From positions 1-33,077 of the forward strand of contig VFZO01000040.1 in NCBI GenBank assembly GCA_016871155.1: DNA of 33,077 bases. The letters are read 5' to 3'. The stretch's first letter is position 1; every line of letters starts with the position of its first letter. Source of the stretch: Acidobacteriota bacterium. GTDB taxonomy: Bacteria > Acidobacteriota > Terriglobia > Bryobacterales > Bryobacteraceae. The notes beneath the pieces were generated by a model. It saw nothing but the letters and a program-made list of their open reading frames with translations, ran no database searches and was not told the DNA's origin. Shown here one piece after another: positions 8,135 through 15,928 of this stretch. The position numbers and the translations under genes were made by a program.

Positions 8135-10186
8135 ATGGCCTGGTACGCGCTAACCATTTTCCTGTCCTCGTTTCTGCTGTTCCAAGTGCAGCCGATTATC
8201 GCCAAGATTATTCTTCCCTGGTTTGGCGGTTCGGCAGCCGTTTGGAATACCTGCATGTTGTTCTTTCAGGCGGCCCTGCTGGGAGGCTACACCTACGCGC
8301 ACGTGCTGTTCAGCAAAGCGCCTGGCCGCAAACAGTTCCAGTGGCACGCCGGACTCCTGCTGGTGAGCCTGGCGGCACTGCCCATCCTGCCCAGTTCTCG
8401 CTGGAAGCCGTTGGGGGGAGAGGAGCCTGTCTGGCTGATCCTCGGCCTGCTTGCAGCCACTATCGGACTTCCCTACTTCCTGCTCTCGACAACCGGGCCG
8501 CTGCTGCAAGCCTGGTACTCCCGGGCGAACGCTGGTGCCGTTCCCTACCGGCTCTTCGCCCTGTCGAATTTCTCGTCGTTGCTGGCATTGATCAGCTATC
8601 CGCTTTTTGTCGAGCCATCGCTCGAGATCGAGGCCCAGGCGTGGATCTGGTCCGGCGGCTATGTATTGTTCGCACTCACCTGCGCCTGGGTTTCATACCG
8701 GGCCCGTGACGACCGGAGCGCCCCAGCCGGGGACAACTCCGAAGATCCTCCCGCCGAAGCTCCGTCCGCCAGACTTCGCCTGTTGTGGGTCGGGCTGGCG
8801 GCTTGCCCGTCGGTGCTGCTGCTCGCAGTGACCACGCATTTGACACAGGACGTGGCCGCGATCCCCTTCCTTTGGATCGTCCCTCTTATCCTGTATCTAC
8901 TCAGCTTTATCCTGACGTTCGAGACGGACAAGATCTACTGGCGGCCGCTGTGGATACTGCTGCTGGCAACCTCGCTGGGATTCGTTCTTCGAATGGAGAT
9001 GGACGAGCCGCCTGAGGTCGGCATGATCTGGCTGATCGCGGCGACCTCCGGCGCGATGTTCGTCTGTTCAATGGTGTGTCACGGCGAATTGGCCAGCCTG
9101 AAACCGCACCCGCGCTACCTCACCAGCTTTTACGTGTCGTTGAGCGTCGGCGGCGCACTGGGCGGGTTGTTCGTCGGCCTGCTGGCGCCGATGTTCTTCA
9201 ACGCCTATCACGAATATCCCATCGGCTGGTGGCTGACGTTCGCGTTGTTCCTGGCGGCGATCGCACACAAGGACGCGGCGATTCTGCTGCAAGGCAGGGG
9301 CCTGATCGTCCTGACGATTCTTCTGGTCATGCTCGGAGTTTACGGCGGCGCATGGACCAACGTACAACGCAAATTCCTGCGGGGCTACCGCATAACGGCG
9401 CGCAATTTTTACGGCACGCTCCGTGTGCAAGACGAAGGCGACCTTCACGACAAAACGCTGCTTCGGCAGCTCCTGCACGGTGTGATCAATCACGGCCATC
9501 AGTATTTGCATCCAGACCGCCGGCGCGAGGCGACGACCTACTACTGCAAGGAGAGCGGCGCCGGAGCTGCCATCCTGAGCCGCAACGAGATGGTGCCGCA
9601 CAAGGTGGGCGTCATCGGCCTGGGCACCGGCACACTCGCGGCCTATGGCCGGATCGGTGACGAATACCACATTTTCGAGATCAACCCGCTGGTGCCGCAA
9701 CTGGCCCGGGCCGAGTTCAGCTTCCTGAATGAGTCGCGCGCCAAGGTCGAGATCCACATCGGCGATGCACGCCTGACCCTGGAGCGCACGCCGCCAATGC
9801 AACTGGACGTCATCGCCGTTGACGCATTTAGCGGCGATTCCGTGCCGGTCCACCTGCTGACGCGCGAAGCCATGCGCCAATACGACCGCCACATCGCCAG
9901 GGACGGCATCATCGCCGTGCACATCTCAAACCGCTACCTGGATCTGGAACCCGTGATACGTGCCGGCGCCGACTCGATCGGCAAAGCCGCCCTCGAGTTC
10001 TCCGACGAGCGCGAGGAGGGCGACGAGCAGTGCTACGGGTCAACCTGGATTTTGGTGATGAGCCAGGAGACGCGCAAGGCCAAGGAGGCGTTCCTGCGTG
10101 CCGGCACCGAGATCAAATTGCCAGCAAACTTCCGTACTTGGACCGACGGCTTCTCGAACCTGATCGGCGTTCTGCGCAAGAAGTAG
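8135..10186 (+). CDS. Membrane-spermidine-synthase fusion protein, copy 2
   Basis: A 683-aa paralogue of the gene before it, alignable from end to end. The N-terminus ALTIFLSSFLLFQVQPIIAK, the block LPWFGGSAAVWNTCMLFFQA, the INHGHQ motif, the SAM loop GLGTGTLAAYG (about residue 494) and VDAFSGDSVPVHLLTREAM all recur. About 12-13 membrane segments precede a cytosol-type transferase domain. The ATG at 8135 is chosen because it begins the conserved N-terminus; the frame stays open upstream to 7970 but only inside copy 1. The two copies differ at SAM-loop residues (C/T) and in the C-terminal tail, so they have diverged and may have different substrates or form a heterodimer. Function is inferred from the family only. 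Confidence 0.85.
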   Translation: MAWYALTIFLSSFLLFQVQPIIAKIILPWFGGSAAVWNTCMLFFQAALLGGYTYAHVLFSKAPGRKQFQWHAGLLLVSLAALPILPSSRWKPLGGEEPVWLILGLLAATIGLPYFLLSTTGPLLQAWYSRANAGAVPYRLFALSNFSSLLALISYPLFVEPSLEIEAQAWIWSGGYVLFALTCAWVSYRARDDRSAPAGDNSEDPPAEAPSARLRLLWVGLAACPSVLLLAVTTHLTQDVAAIPFLWIVPLILYLLSFILTFETDKIYWRPLWILLLATSLGFVLRMEMDEPPEVGMIWLIAATSGAMFVCSMVCHGELASLKPHPRYLTSFYVSLSVGGALGGLFVGLLAPMFFNAYHEYPIGWWLTFALFLAAIAHKDAAILLQGRGLIVLTILLVMLGVYGGAWTNVQRKFLRGYRITARNFYGTLRVQDEGDLHDKTLLRQLLHGVINHGHQYLHPDRRREATTYYCKESGAGAAILSRNEMVPHKVGVIGLGTGTLAAYGRIGDEYHIFEINPLVPQLARAEFSFLNESRAKVEIHIGDARLTLERTPPMQLDVIAVDAFSGDSVPVHLLTREAMRQYDRHIARDGIIAVHISNRYLDLEPVIRAGADSIGKAALEFSDEREEGDEQCYGSTWILVMSQETRKAKEAFLRAGTEIKLPANFRTWTDGFSNLIGVLRKK

Positions 10187-10214
10187 GCCCCGGCCGGGCT
10201 GGAGCGGCTTCTGT

Positions 10215-10220
10215 TATAGT
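10215..10220 (+). promoter_or_regulatory. Candidate extended -10 element
   Basis: TATAGT preceded by TG one base upstream (TGTTATAGT, from 10212), 29 bp after the stop of the second fusion gene. No good -35 is present, as expected for an extended -10 promoter. It would start transcription near 10227, immediately before the hairpin series. Inference from motif only. Confidence 0.3.
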
Positions 10221-10226
10221 AGGGGC

Positions 10227-10400
10227 ATCCTGACAAAAGGATCCCGTCCGTCCCCAAAAACGGACGTCGAACTAGGCGTTTCGGAGCATCCGCCCGGCCG
10301 CTTAGGGTGCCGCATCGGAAAAGGGATTGGCAAGTTGATAAGGCCCCTTTTCCGATGCGGGTTGCCCCGAACGAAACTTCCGTTGGGGCTCGCGGATCTG
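10227..10400 (+). ncRNA. Possible structured non-coding RNA
   Basis: Downstream of the extended -10 element the sequence can form consecutive stems. They are CGTCCGT/ACGGACG (10245-10251 with 10260-10266), a perfect 16-bp stem (10310-10325 with 10345-10360, loop of 19), and GCCCC-AACG/CGTTGGGGC with one bulged G (10364-10373 with 10381-10389). None is followed by a U-tract, so these are not simple terminators. The 3' end is unknown; a nested hairpin at 10616-10649 followed by CTTTTTA is one possible end. The strand is a guess from the promoter motif. No named family was recognised. Confidence 0.25.
10310..10360. repeat. Perfect 16-bp inverted repeat
   Basis: CCGCATCGGAAAAGGG at 10310-10325 is exactly complementary to 10345-10360, with a 19-base loop. 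A perfect stem this long is unlikely by chance. It has no T-run on either side and no target duplication was seen, so neither a terminator nor an intact mobile element explains it. Confidence 0.8.
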
Positions 10401-10726
10401 GCGCCTGCCGCCGCCGGGTCGAACTGTCCGCTTGAACAATTCGCGCTCCGCTCCGAACCGGGCCCGCGTCCATCATACCCAGCCCGAAGCGCCAGCCGGT
10501 TGCCGGTACCATTGGGGAAAAAAGATCCGCGGAGAGGGTTTTTGAATCAGAAGTTGGAAAGATCGTGAATCGGAATTTTCACAGCCAACCGGTGGGAACC
10601 AAAAAAAGGCCCTCTGAACCGACCAACCAACGATTGGAAGGAGCGGTTCTAAACTTTTTACCGGCTCCCGCAAGCACGCTTGATTCAGCCCGCCCGCTTC
10701 GTTCGTTTGTCGTGTCAATCCAGAGG

Positions 10727-10785
10727 GTTGGTTACAAGATTGACTTCATCAATTCACGTCAGTACCCAGCAAGTGGGTAACCAAC
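10727..10785. promoter_or_regulatory. Two mutually exclusive hairpins in leader region
   Basis: GTTGGTTAC (10727-10735) pairs perfectly with GTAACCAAC (10777-10785). TACCCA (10763-10768) pairs with TGGGTA (10774-10779), which shares bases with the first stem, so both cannot form together. The nonamer CAAGTGGGT occurs at 10770 and again at 10818. The layout resembles a conformational leader or a multi-site operator ahead of the gene at 10894. The repeats are seen directly; the regulatory role is inference. Confidence 0.35.
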
Positions 10786-10837
10786 AGATCTATTCCAGCA
10801 AAGTGTTGAAAATAAATCAAGTGGGTTGTCACGTAAA

Positions 10838-10851
10838 GTTTGTATACGAAC
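10838..10851. promoter_or_regulatory. Palindromic operator-like site GTTnGTATACnAAC
   Basis: GTTTGTATACGAAC is symmetric except at one base pair. Its GTATAC core fits the GT(A/C)-(G/T)AC half-site pattern known for FadR-type GntR regulators. It also contains the only -10-like hexamer (TATACG, 10843-10848) close to the gene at 10894, so a bound repressor would block transcription. No regulator gene is adjacent, so the partner is unknown. Confidence 0.35.
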
Positions 10852-10867
10852 CCGGTGGACGCGCGGG

Positions 10868-10884
10868 TGTGTCATTGTGACACA
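10868..10884. promoter_or_regulatory. Perfect palindrome TGTGTCA-TTG-TGACACA before start codon
   Basis: Seven-base perfect arms with a three-base centre, ending 9 bp before the GTG at 10894. It sits where a ribosome-binding site would be expected, and no Shine-Dalgarno is seen. It may be an operator or an RNA hairpin that hides the start. Confidence 0.4.
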
Positions 10885-10893
10885 ATCGGTTTT

Positions 10894-12243
10894 GTGACCT
10901 CTTTGTCGCGCCGCTCGGCGCTCGGCATGCTTGCGGCAACGGCCACCAAGGCCCAATCCGTACAATCGACCATCGAAGAAGAGTTCCAGCCCTACAACGA
11001 CCACCCGAGGCTTTTTCTCAACGCGCGCCGGTTGCGGCTGCTGAAAAGAGAACGGGAGCGCGGCTCGGCGAGGTGGACGCAATTTGAAACCCTGGTAGCC
11101 GGCAAGGCGCAAATGCCGGAGTCCGGCTTCGCCCATTCGCTCTATCACATCGTCAGCGGTTCAGCCGAATTTGGAAAGCAGGCCGTGGCGTTCGCGCAGA
11201 AAACGGACGACATCCGGCAGGCGGCCCTGGTGTTCGACTGGTGCCAGGGCTTGATTACCGATCCCGGCATCGCCAACAAGCTCAGGAAGTTCCTGGCCGC
11301 CCCGGCAGTAAAACAGGACATCCCGTCGATGCGGGACCGGGCGATTGCCGCCATTGCACTAGCGCAGCACGCCCCCGACCCTTCGAAACACGAACTCGAA
11401 CGCATTGTCAAGCAGTGGTGGCGGAAGGAAATCGCTCCCGGGCTGCGTTCCGGCAAGTTCTTTTATCCGAGGGAAGACAGCTACGCGCTGTTCGAACTGC
11501 TGCACGCGGTCCGCGACAACACCCAGATCGACCTTCGGGAAGACGCGCCGCGGTACTTCAAGGAACTTCCCGCCTATCACATCCTGAGCTATTACCCGGC
11601 AACGTTCCCGGCGGCCGAGAACGAGTACCGAGTCCCTTTCTACGACGGGGAAGGCGAGCCGAATCTCTACGTCTCGGCGCTGTCCCGGGCGGCGGATCTC
11701 TCCATGGTCGCCTTCGACACCAACGCCCAGGAGACGCAGTTCGTCCAAGGGTGGTTGATTCACGACCGTTTCATGCTGCGCGGCACGTTCGGCATTCCGT
11801 ACGAGTTCCTGTGGGCCAACCCGTATCAACCCGGCCTTAGCTACTATCACTTGCCGTTGTCCATGCACCACGCCGACTCCGGACGGCTCGCATTGCGGTC
11901 CAGTTGGGAGGACGACGCCACCTGGTTTCACTACGCTCAGGGGAAGGTGCAATTTTTTGAGGATGGGCGCCGGAAGGAGCGCTCCATGCGGTCGCCCGCA
12001 CCGGTTGAGATCGGCGGCACGGTCGTGTATTTCGGCCGCGACGAGATGAAGTTCCAGCCATTGAACGCCGAGAATCAGCGAACCTTCGTCATTGGACTCA
12101 ATCCTCACGGCCGCTACGATGTTGAGATCGACGACGAGGAGATCATCGAGCGCACCAGCGACGCCGGCGGCATTTTGGAGTTCGATTTTCCGCCGATGCA
12201 GGATCGCACGGTGCGAATTCGAAAGGTCAGCCTGCCGGCCTGA
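10894..12243 (+). CDS. Exported heparinase II/III-like protein
   Basis: 449 aa from the GTG at 10894. I prefer this start because the protein then begins TSLSRRSALGMLAATATKAQS, a twin-arginine-type export signal; a TTG at 10840 would place 18 odd residues in front. YNDHPRLFLNARRLRLLK resembles the opening of the alpha/alpha-toroid domain of polysaccharide lyases. The segment SGRLALRSSWEDDATWFHYAQGKVQFF (two parts) resembles the heparinase II/III beta-sheet domain. The fit is partial and I could not place a complete lyase active site, so it may act on an uncharacterised uronic-acid polymer or be non-catalytic. Its stop abuts the stop of the convergent TonB-receptor-like gene. Confidence 0.6.
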   Translation: MTSLSRRSALGMLAATATKAQSVQSTIEEEFQPYNDHPRLFLNARRLRLLKRERERGSARWTQFETLVAGKAQMPESGFAHSLYHIVSGSAEFGKQAVAFAQKTDDIRQAALVFDWCQGLITDPGIANKLRKFLAAPAVKQDIPSMRDRAIAAIALAQHAPDPSKHELERIVKQWWRKEIAPGLRSGKFFYPREDSYALFELLHAVRDNTQIDLREDAPRYFKELPAYHILSYYPATFPAAENEYRVPFYDGEGEPNLYVSALSRAADLSMVAFDTNAQETQFVQGWLIHDRFMLRGTFGIPYEFLWANPYQPGLSYYHLPLSMHHADSGRLALRSSWEDDATWFHYAQGKVQFFEDGRRKERSMRSPAPVEIGGTVVYFGRDEMKFQPLNAENQRTFVIGLNPHGRYDVEIDDEEIIERTSDAGGILEFDFPPMQDRTVRIRKVSLPA

Positions 12244-15189
12244 TCAGAAATTGAGACGCAGCGCCAACTGCATTTGACGCGCCGTGCCGGTACCGATCGT
12301 CCGGTTCAGCCCGGAGGTCACCAGTCCGAAACTCGCGGGTGAAGTGAGTGTTACGCCCGGATTCCCGGCTTGCACGCGGTTGAAGAGATTGAAGCCTTCC
12401 AGACGCACGACCAGCGTCTTCTTTTCCGCGATCGCCAAATTGCGCTGCAGTGAGAAGTCCACCTGGACCAGGCCCGGACCCGTTCCAATGGTGCGGCCCG
12501 CATTGCCCCATTGTCCATTCGGCGGAATCGTAAAGGCCGCGGGATTAAACCACTGTGTGAATGTCGGCCCGCCTTCCGGATATAGAGGGACACCCAGGAC
12601 ACGATTCGGGCGCTGGTTCGACGTATTTCCGTCCGGGACGGCCGCCGCCGAACGAGCGATTCCCACGGTCAGCATTCGTCCGGTCCGCGCGGTCCAGATA
12701 CCGCTTGTTTCCCATCCTCCGAAAACCTTCGCCCCGGCGCCGCTCTGCAGGTACTTCTTGCCGGGACCAAAGGGCAGGTGGTAGATCCAGTTGCTGGTAA
12801 TTGTGTGGCGGATATCCTGCGCGCTGTTGCCGCGGTCGCAGCGGCGGCACGCCGCGATCTGCGGTTGCGCGCCTTCGCCGCCACCCAGATTGCCGTCATT
12901 GATCGAATGGGACCACATGTACTCGCTACTCCACAGGACGCCGCGGCCCACGCGCCGGTGGAGCGACAGCTGCATCGCGTGGAAGTTGCTTTTGCCGTCC
13001 TGGCGCTTCTCATCCATGCGTCCGAAAGTTGGCAGTGGCCGCTGGCGCGTCACCGGATCGATATTGTTGATGAACTGCCTGGCGAACAGCTTGACGCCGG
13101 AACTGCCGGTGTAGCCCACCTGGCCCATAAATCCGGCCGGCAACTGCCGTTGAATCGATAGACCCCATTGAGCGCTGTACAGGTCCCGGCGGTCCCTCTG
13201 CAGGGAGCGCGGCGATACGCCAATGTCCCGGGCGAGCCGCAGAAACGGAGTCACCGGATAGGCCAGGCCGGGCGCTTCCACCGTGGTCAGCGACAACCGC
13301 TCCGCCAGGTTGTCGAGCGCGGTATTCACATCGTCGATCTGTCCCGGGCCATGATAAATCCCGGCGCCGGTTCGGATGACAGTCTTGCCCAAAGACCATG
13401 CCAGTCCAACGCGCGGATCGAAGTTGTTCCGGTCCGGTGCATACCAGCTTGTCCCGGCCGGACAGAATCCACGGCAGGCATTGAGATCGAAAACGCGGTA
13501 CCGGTCGTTCACCTCGCGATTCACTCCGTAGTATTCGTACCGCATGCCAAGGTTCAGAGTCAGGTTTGACCGCAACTTCCAATCGTCCTGAACGAACCCG
13601 AAGTAGTACCATTTGCGCGTGCCGAGGACCGCGTTTCCACCCGTGACCGACACCGAGTCCACCCGGTTGTCGAGCAGCGTCTGGCGGCTGGCGTACGTCA
13701 CCGACACCGAGTCCAGTGCCGGGTCCGCCACGTTGACGTGCGCCCGCCGCACTTCGCCGCCGATCTTGATCGTATGGCTCCCGCGGTTAATCGCGATGTT
13801 GTCGTTGATCGAATACGATGTCCCAGCCTCAATCAACAACCCGGTCTGGTTCAGCGTGGAGAACCCTGCCACGGCAACACTCGACGTCAGCGGACCATTC
13901 GTATTCCTCCGTAGAGTCGAACGGTTAAAGCCGATTTTCGCTTCGTTGACGACAGTGGGAGTGAACACACGCTGATACTGAACGATGAAGTTGGAAGGCC
14001 GGAAGTTGTCGTTCTGGGTGTCGATCGGATTCACACTCCTCGGAGCGTTGATCACACCGTTGTCGATGTTGTAGCGCGAGAAGATAGAGTTGTTGTCGTT
14101 GAAGCGGTGATCCACGCGAATCGCGCCGGAGTTTTCTTCCCAACGCTGGCTGCGGTTGGCCCGGACGCGATCGATGTCCGCGGTCGACGTCGTCTCGGTA
14201 CCCAGGGGATACGCGGCGACGATCTCCCGGATGCCGGGATTTACAGCCCGCGTCCGGAATGCCGCGCTTGGCACATCGTTCACAAGCGTCTGCGAAACGC
14301 GCTGCTGTAATCCCTCATAGTTGGCGAAAAAGAACGTTTGGTTCTTGCGAATCGGACCACCGGCGTTGCCGCCGAACTGATTCAATCGGAACGGCTGTTT
14401 GGCGGAGTCGAACGGATTACGGGCGTCAAGTCTGTCGTTTCGGAAGAACTCGAACAGGCTGCCGTGGAACTCATTGGTGCCCGATTTCGACACCAGATTC
14501 ACCTGACCGCCGGCGCCGCCGCCGGATTCGGCGGAATACAAAGCCGAATTCACGCGAAACTCGGCGATCGAATCCGTGCTGATCACCAGCCGCAGCGCGG
14601 ATTCCTGGCGCGGGTCCTTCACGCCTGTTGCGTCCAGGCCATCAAAGGTCCAGTTGTTATCGTCCCGCGCCCGGCCTACGAATCGAATGGTCTGTTGGCT
14701 GCCGTCGCCTGTATTGATCGCACCCGGAGCTAACGCCATCAACGACGCCCAGTGCCGGCCGTTCAATGGAATCTCGCGCACCTGATCCGAACCGATCACC
14801 GTTCCAATGACTGCGGACGTACTCTCCATGGGAGCCAACACGTCCACGACGGCTACGGTGGTCTCCACGGTGCCAACCTCCAGACGCACGTCCAGCGTCC
14901 GGGAATCGCCGACGCCAAGTCGAACGTCTTTGAGCTGAACGGTTCGCATCCCGGCGCGGCTCACCGCTACCCCATACACGCCCACGGGTAGAAGCGAGAG
15001 TGCGTAGGAACCGTTTGCCGACGAGGACGCCTCACGCCTGAACCCCGTCTCCGCCGACGTGACCTCAATCCGCGCGCCGGGCACAACGGCGCCCGTCGTA
15101 TCCGTCACCGTCCCCGACAACGACGCGCGGTCCAGCTGCGCAAAGACCGGAAGCGTGAACACAAAGGCAGCCAAACGAAACCAATTCAT
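12244..15189 (-). CDS. TonB-dependent receptor-like outer membrane protein
   Basis: 981 aa with a Sec signal (NWFRLAAFVFTLPVFAQ). A carboxypeptidase-regulatory-like beta-sandwich follows (about 24-105, SGTVTDTTGAVVPGARIEV), then a plug-like region (IPLNGRHWASLMALAPG) and a long beta-barrel rich in alternating patterns (LNLGMRYEYYGVNRE, WSSEYMWSHSINDG). It ends LALRLNF, a terminal aromatic expected for outer-membrane barrels. This is the Oar-like class abundant in Acidobacteriota, thought to import or bind large polymers. It has a good promoter (15209-15237) and AGGAG five bases before the ATG. Its neighbour, the heparinase-like gene, suggests polysaccharide as ligand, but that is inference. 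Confidence 0.88.
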   Translation of the reverse strand: MNWFRLAAFVFTLPVFAQLDRASLSGTVTDTTGAVVPGARIEVTSAETGFRREASSSANGSYALSLLPVGVYGVAVSRAGMRTVQLKDVRLGVGDSRTLDVRLEVGTVETTVAVVDVLAPMESTSAVIGTVIGSDQVREIPLNGRHWASLMALAPGAINTGDGSQQTIRFVGRARDDNNWTFDGLDATGVKDPRQESALRLVISTDSIAEFRVNSALYSAESGGGAGGQVNLVSKSGTNEFHGSLFEFFRNDRLDARNPFDSAKQPFRLNQFGGNAGGPIRKNQTFFFANYEGLQQRVSQTLVNDVPSAAFRTRAVNPGIREIVAAYPLGTETTSTADIDRVRANRSQRWEENSGAIRVDHRFNDNNSIFSRYNIDNGVINAPRSVNPIDTQNDNFRPSNFIVQYQRVFTPTVVNEAKIGFNRSTLRRNTNGPLTSSVAVAGFSTLNQTGLLIEAGTSYSINDNIAINRGSHTIKIGGEVRRAHVNVADPALDSVSVTYASRQTLLDNRVDSVSVTGGNAVLGTRKWYYFGFVQDDWKLRSNLTLNLGMRYEYYGVNREVNDRYRVFDLNACRGFCPAGTSWYAPDRNNFDPRVGLAWSLGKTVIRTGAGIYHGPGQIDDVNTALDNLAERLSLTTVEAPGLAYPVTPFLRLARDIGVSPRSLQRDRRDLYSAQWGLSIQRQLPAGFMGQVGYTGSSGVKLFARQFINNIDPVTRQRPLPTFGRMDEKRQDGKSNFHAMQLSLHRRVGRGVLWSSEYMWSHSINDGNLGGGEGAQPQIAACRRCDRGNSAQDIRHTITSNWIYHLPFGPGKKYLQSGAGAKVFGGWETSGIWTARTGRMLTVGIARSAAAVPDGNTSNQRPNRVLGVPLYPEGGPTFTQWFNPAAFTIPPNGQWGNAGRTIGTGPGLVQVDFSLQRNLAIAEKKTLVVRLEGFNLFNRVQAGNPGVTLTSPASFGLVTSGLNRTIGTGTARQMQLALRLNF

Positions 15190-15208
15190 ACGTCTCCTGA
15201 ATTGAGCT

Positions 15209-15237
15209 AGTATAAACGCATCGATCCACGGTTACAA
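15209..15237 (-). promoter_or_regulatory. Sigma-70-type promoter of the TonB-receptor-like gene
   Basis: On the minus strand TTGTAA (15237-15232) and TATACT (15214-15209) are spaced by exactly 17 bp and lie about 20 bp before the start codon, with AGGAG between. The TAA of the -35 box is also the stop codon of the upstream DUF429 gene. Confidence 0.65.
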
Positions 15238-15918
15238 TCGGGCCGGGCAAACGATATAGCCTTCCGCCGGATGCCCGTACAGGCGGTTACGTTCCAACCC
15301 CCAACGCCACCAATGCAGTGCGAGGAACGCGCACAACACGGCGTCAAGTTGGTCCTCCACGACCTTGAGCGAACCGGTTGCCGGCACCGGAGGCAGGTCC
15401 ATTTCTTCGATTGGCAATCCTGTCAGCAGCTTCCGGAACCGCCGCAGTTCGCGGGCCCTGGTTGCCCGCGCGCCGCGCTTGTACTTGACGATTCGATCCA
15501 GCCCGAATAGTGTGACACTTGCCGCGTGCGGATACACTTCAATCTGGAATCGTTTTCGTGCGGCGTGTTCGTATCCCAGTGCCTCCAGCCCTCCCGCGAA
15601 CCGCAGGACGCGCGGCGCGAAACCCATTCCTAGATGCGCCGGGTGGCAGCCCGCGTGATAACGGCGGTAGTCCTGATTCAAATGCTTCTCCGCCTCCCGC
15701 GTTCCCGATGTATTGCGGATCACCAGCGGTGCATCAACCGCGACGCCCTCTGCGGGAAAGCCGCTCACCCAACGCAAAACGTCCGCATGTGTTTCCAGCC
15801 GGTCCAACTCAACTAGGCGCGCACTCTCCCCGTCGAAGTGCAAAGCGGCGGCACCGCTTGGTTTTTCATACCAGCCGAGATCGATTCCGAGAAAGATAAA
15901 TTTCCCACGGACCGCCAT
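15232..15918 (-). CDS. DUF429 family protein
   Basis: 228 aa beginning AVRGKFIFLGIDLGWYEKPSG, with a second strand GVAVDAPLVI. These acidic strands are typical of the DUF429 group, predicted to have an RNase H/actin-like fold, with unknown function. The later parts HAGCHPAHLGMGFAPRVLRFAGGLE (two pieces) and EVYPHAASVTLFG also fit. The ATG at 15918 is chosen because the conserved first strand follows it and GGAAGAAG lies just upstream. The frame stays open further upstream but that sequence is a different, decayed gene's DNA. Single gene, followed immediately by the promoter of the TonB-receptor-like gene. Confidence 0.75.
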   Translation of the reverse strand: MAVRGKFIFLGIDLGWYEKPSGAAALHFDGESARLVELDRLETHADVLRWVSGFPAEGVAVDAPLVIRNTSGTREAEKHLNQDYRRYHAGCHPAHLGMGFAPRVLRFAGGLEALGYEHAARKRFQIEVYPHAASVTLFGLDRIVKYKRGARATRARELRRFRKLLTGLPIEEMDLPPVPATGSLKVVEDQLDAVLCAFLALHWWRWGLERNRLYGHPAEGYIVCPARL

Positions 15919-15928
15919 GCTCTTCTTC

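Larger units (their letters stand above)
10187..10893. other. 707-bp gene-free region with many inverted repeats
   Basis: The only gap above 300 bp in the window. Open frames crossing it look like shadows, with no start-site or family support. It holds an extended -10-like element (10212-10220, TGTTATAGT), three strong hairpins between 10245 and 10389, a weaker nested one at 10616-10649 followed by a T-rich tract, overlapping alternative hairpins at 10727-10785, and two palindromes at 10838-10884 just before the GTG of the next gene. The left part could encode a structured RNA and the right part looks like a regulated leader. No match to tmRNA, RNase P, SRP RNA or a riboswitch class I know was found by eye. 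Confidence 0.6.

Noticed and set aside
10033..10512. 159-codon minus-strand frame reaching into the gene-free region
   Set aside because: Overlaps the end of the second fusion gene and crosses the hairpins; low-complexity composition.
10187..10700. Possible 6S RNA, tmRNA, RNase P or SRP RNA
   Set aside because: The conserved core motifs of these RNAs were not found, so only an unnamed candidate is reported.
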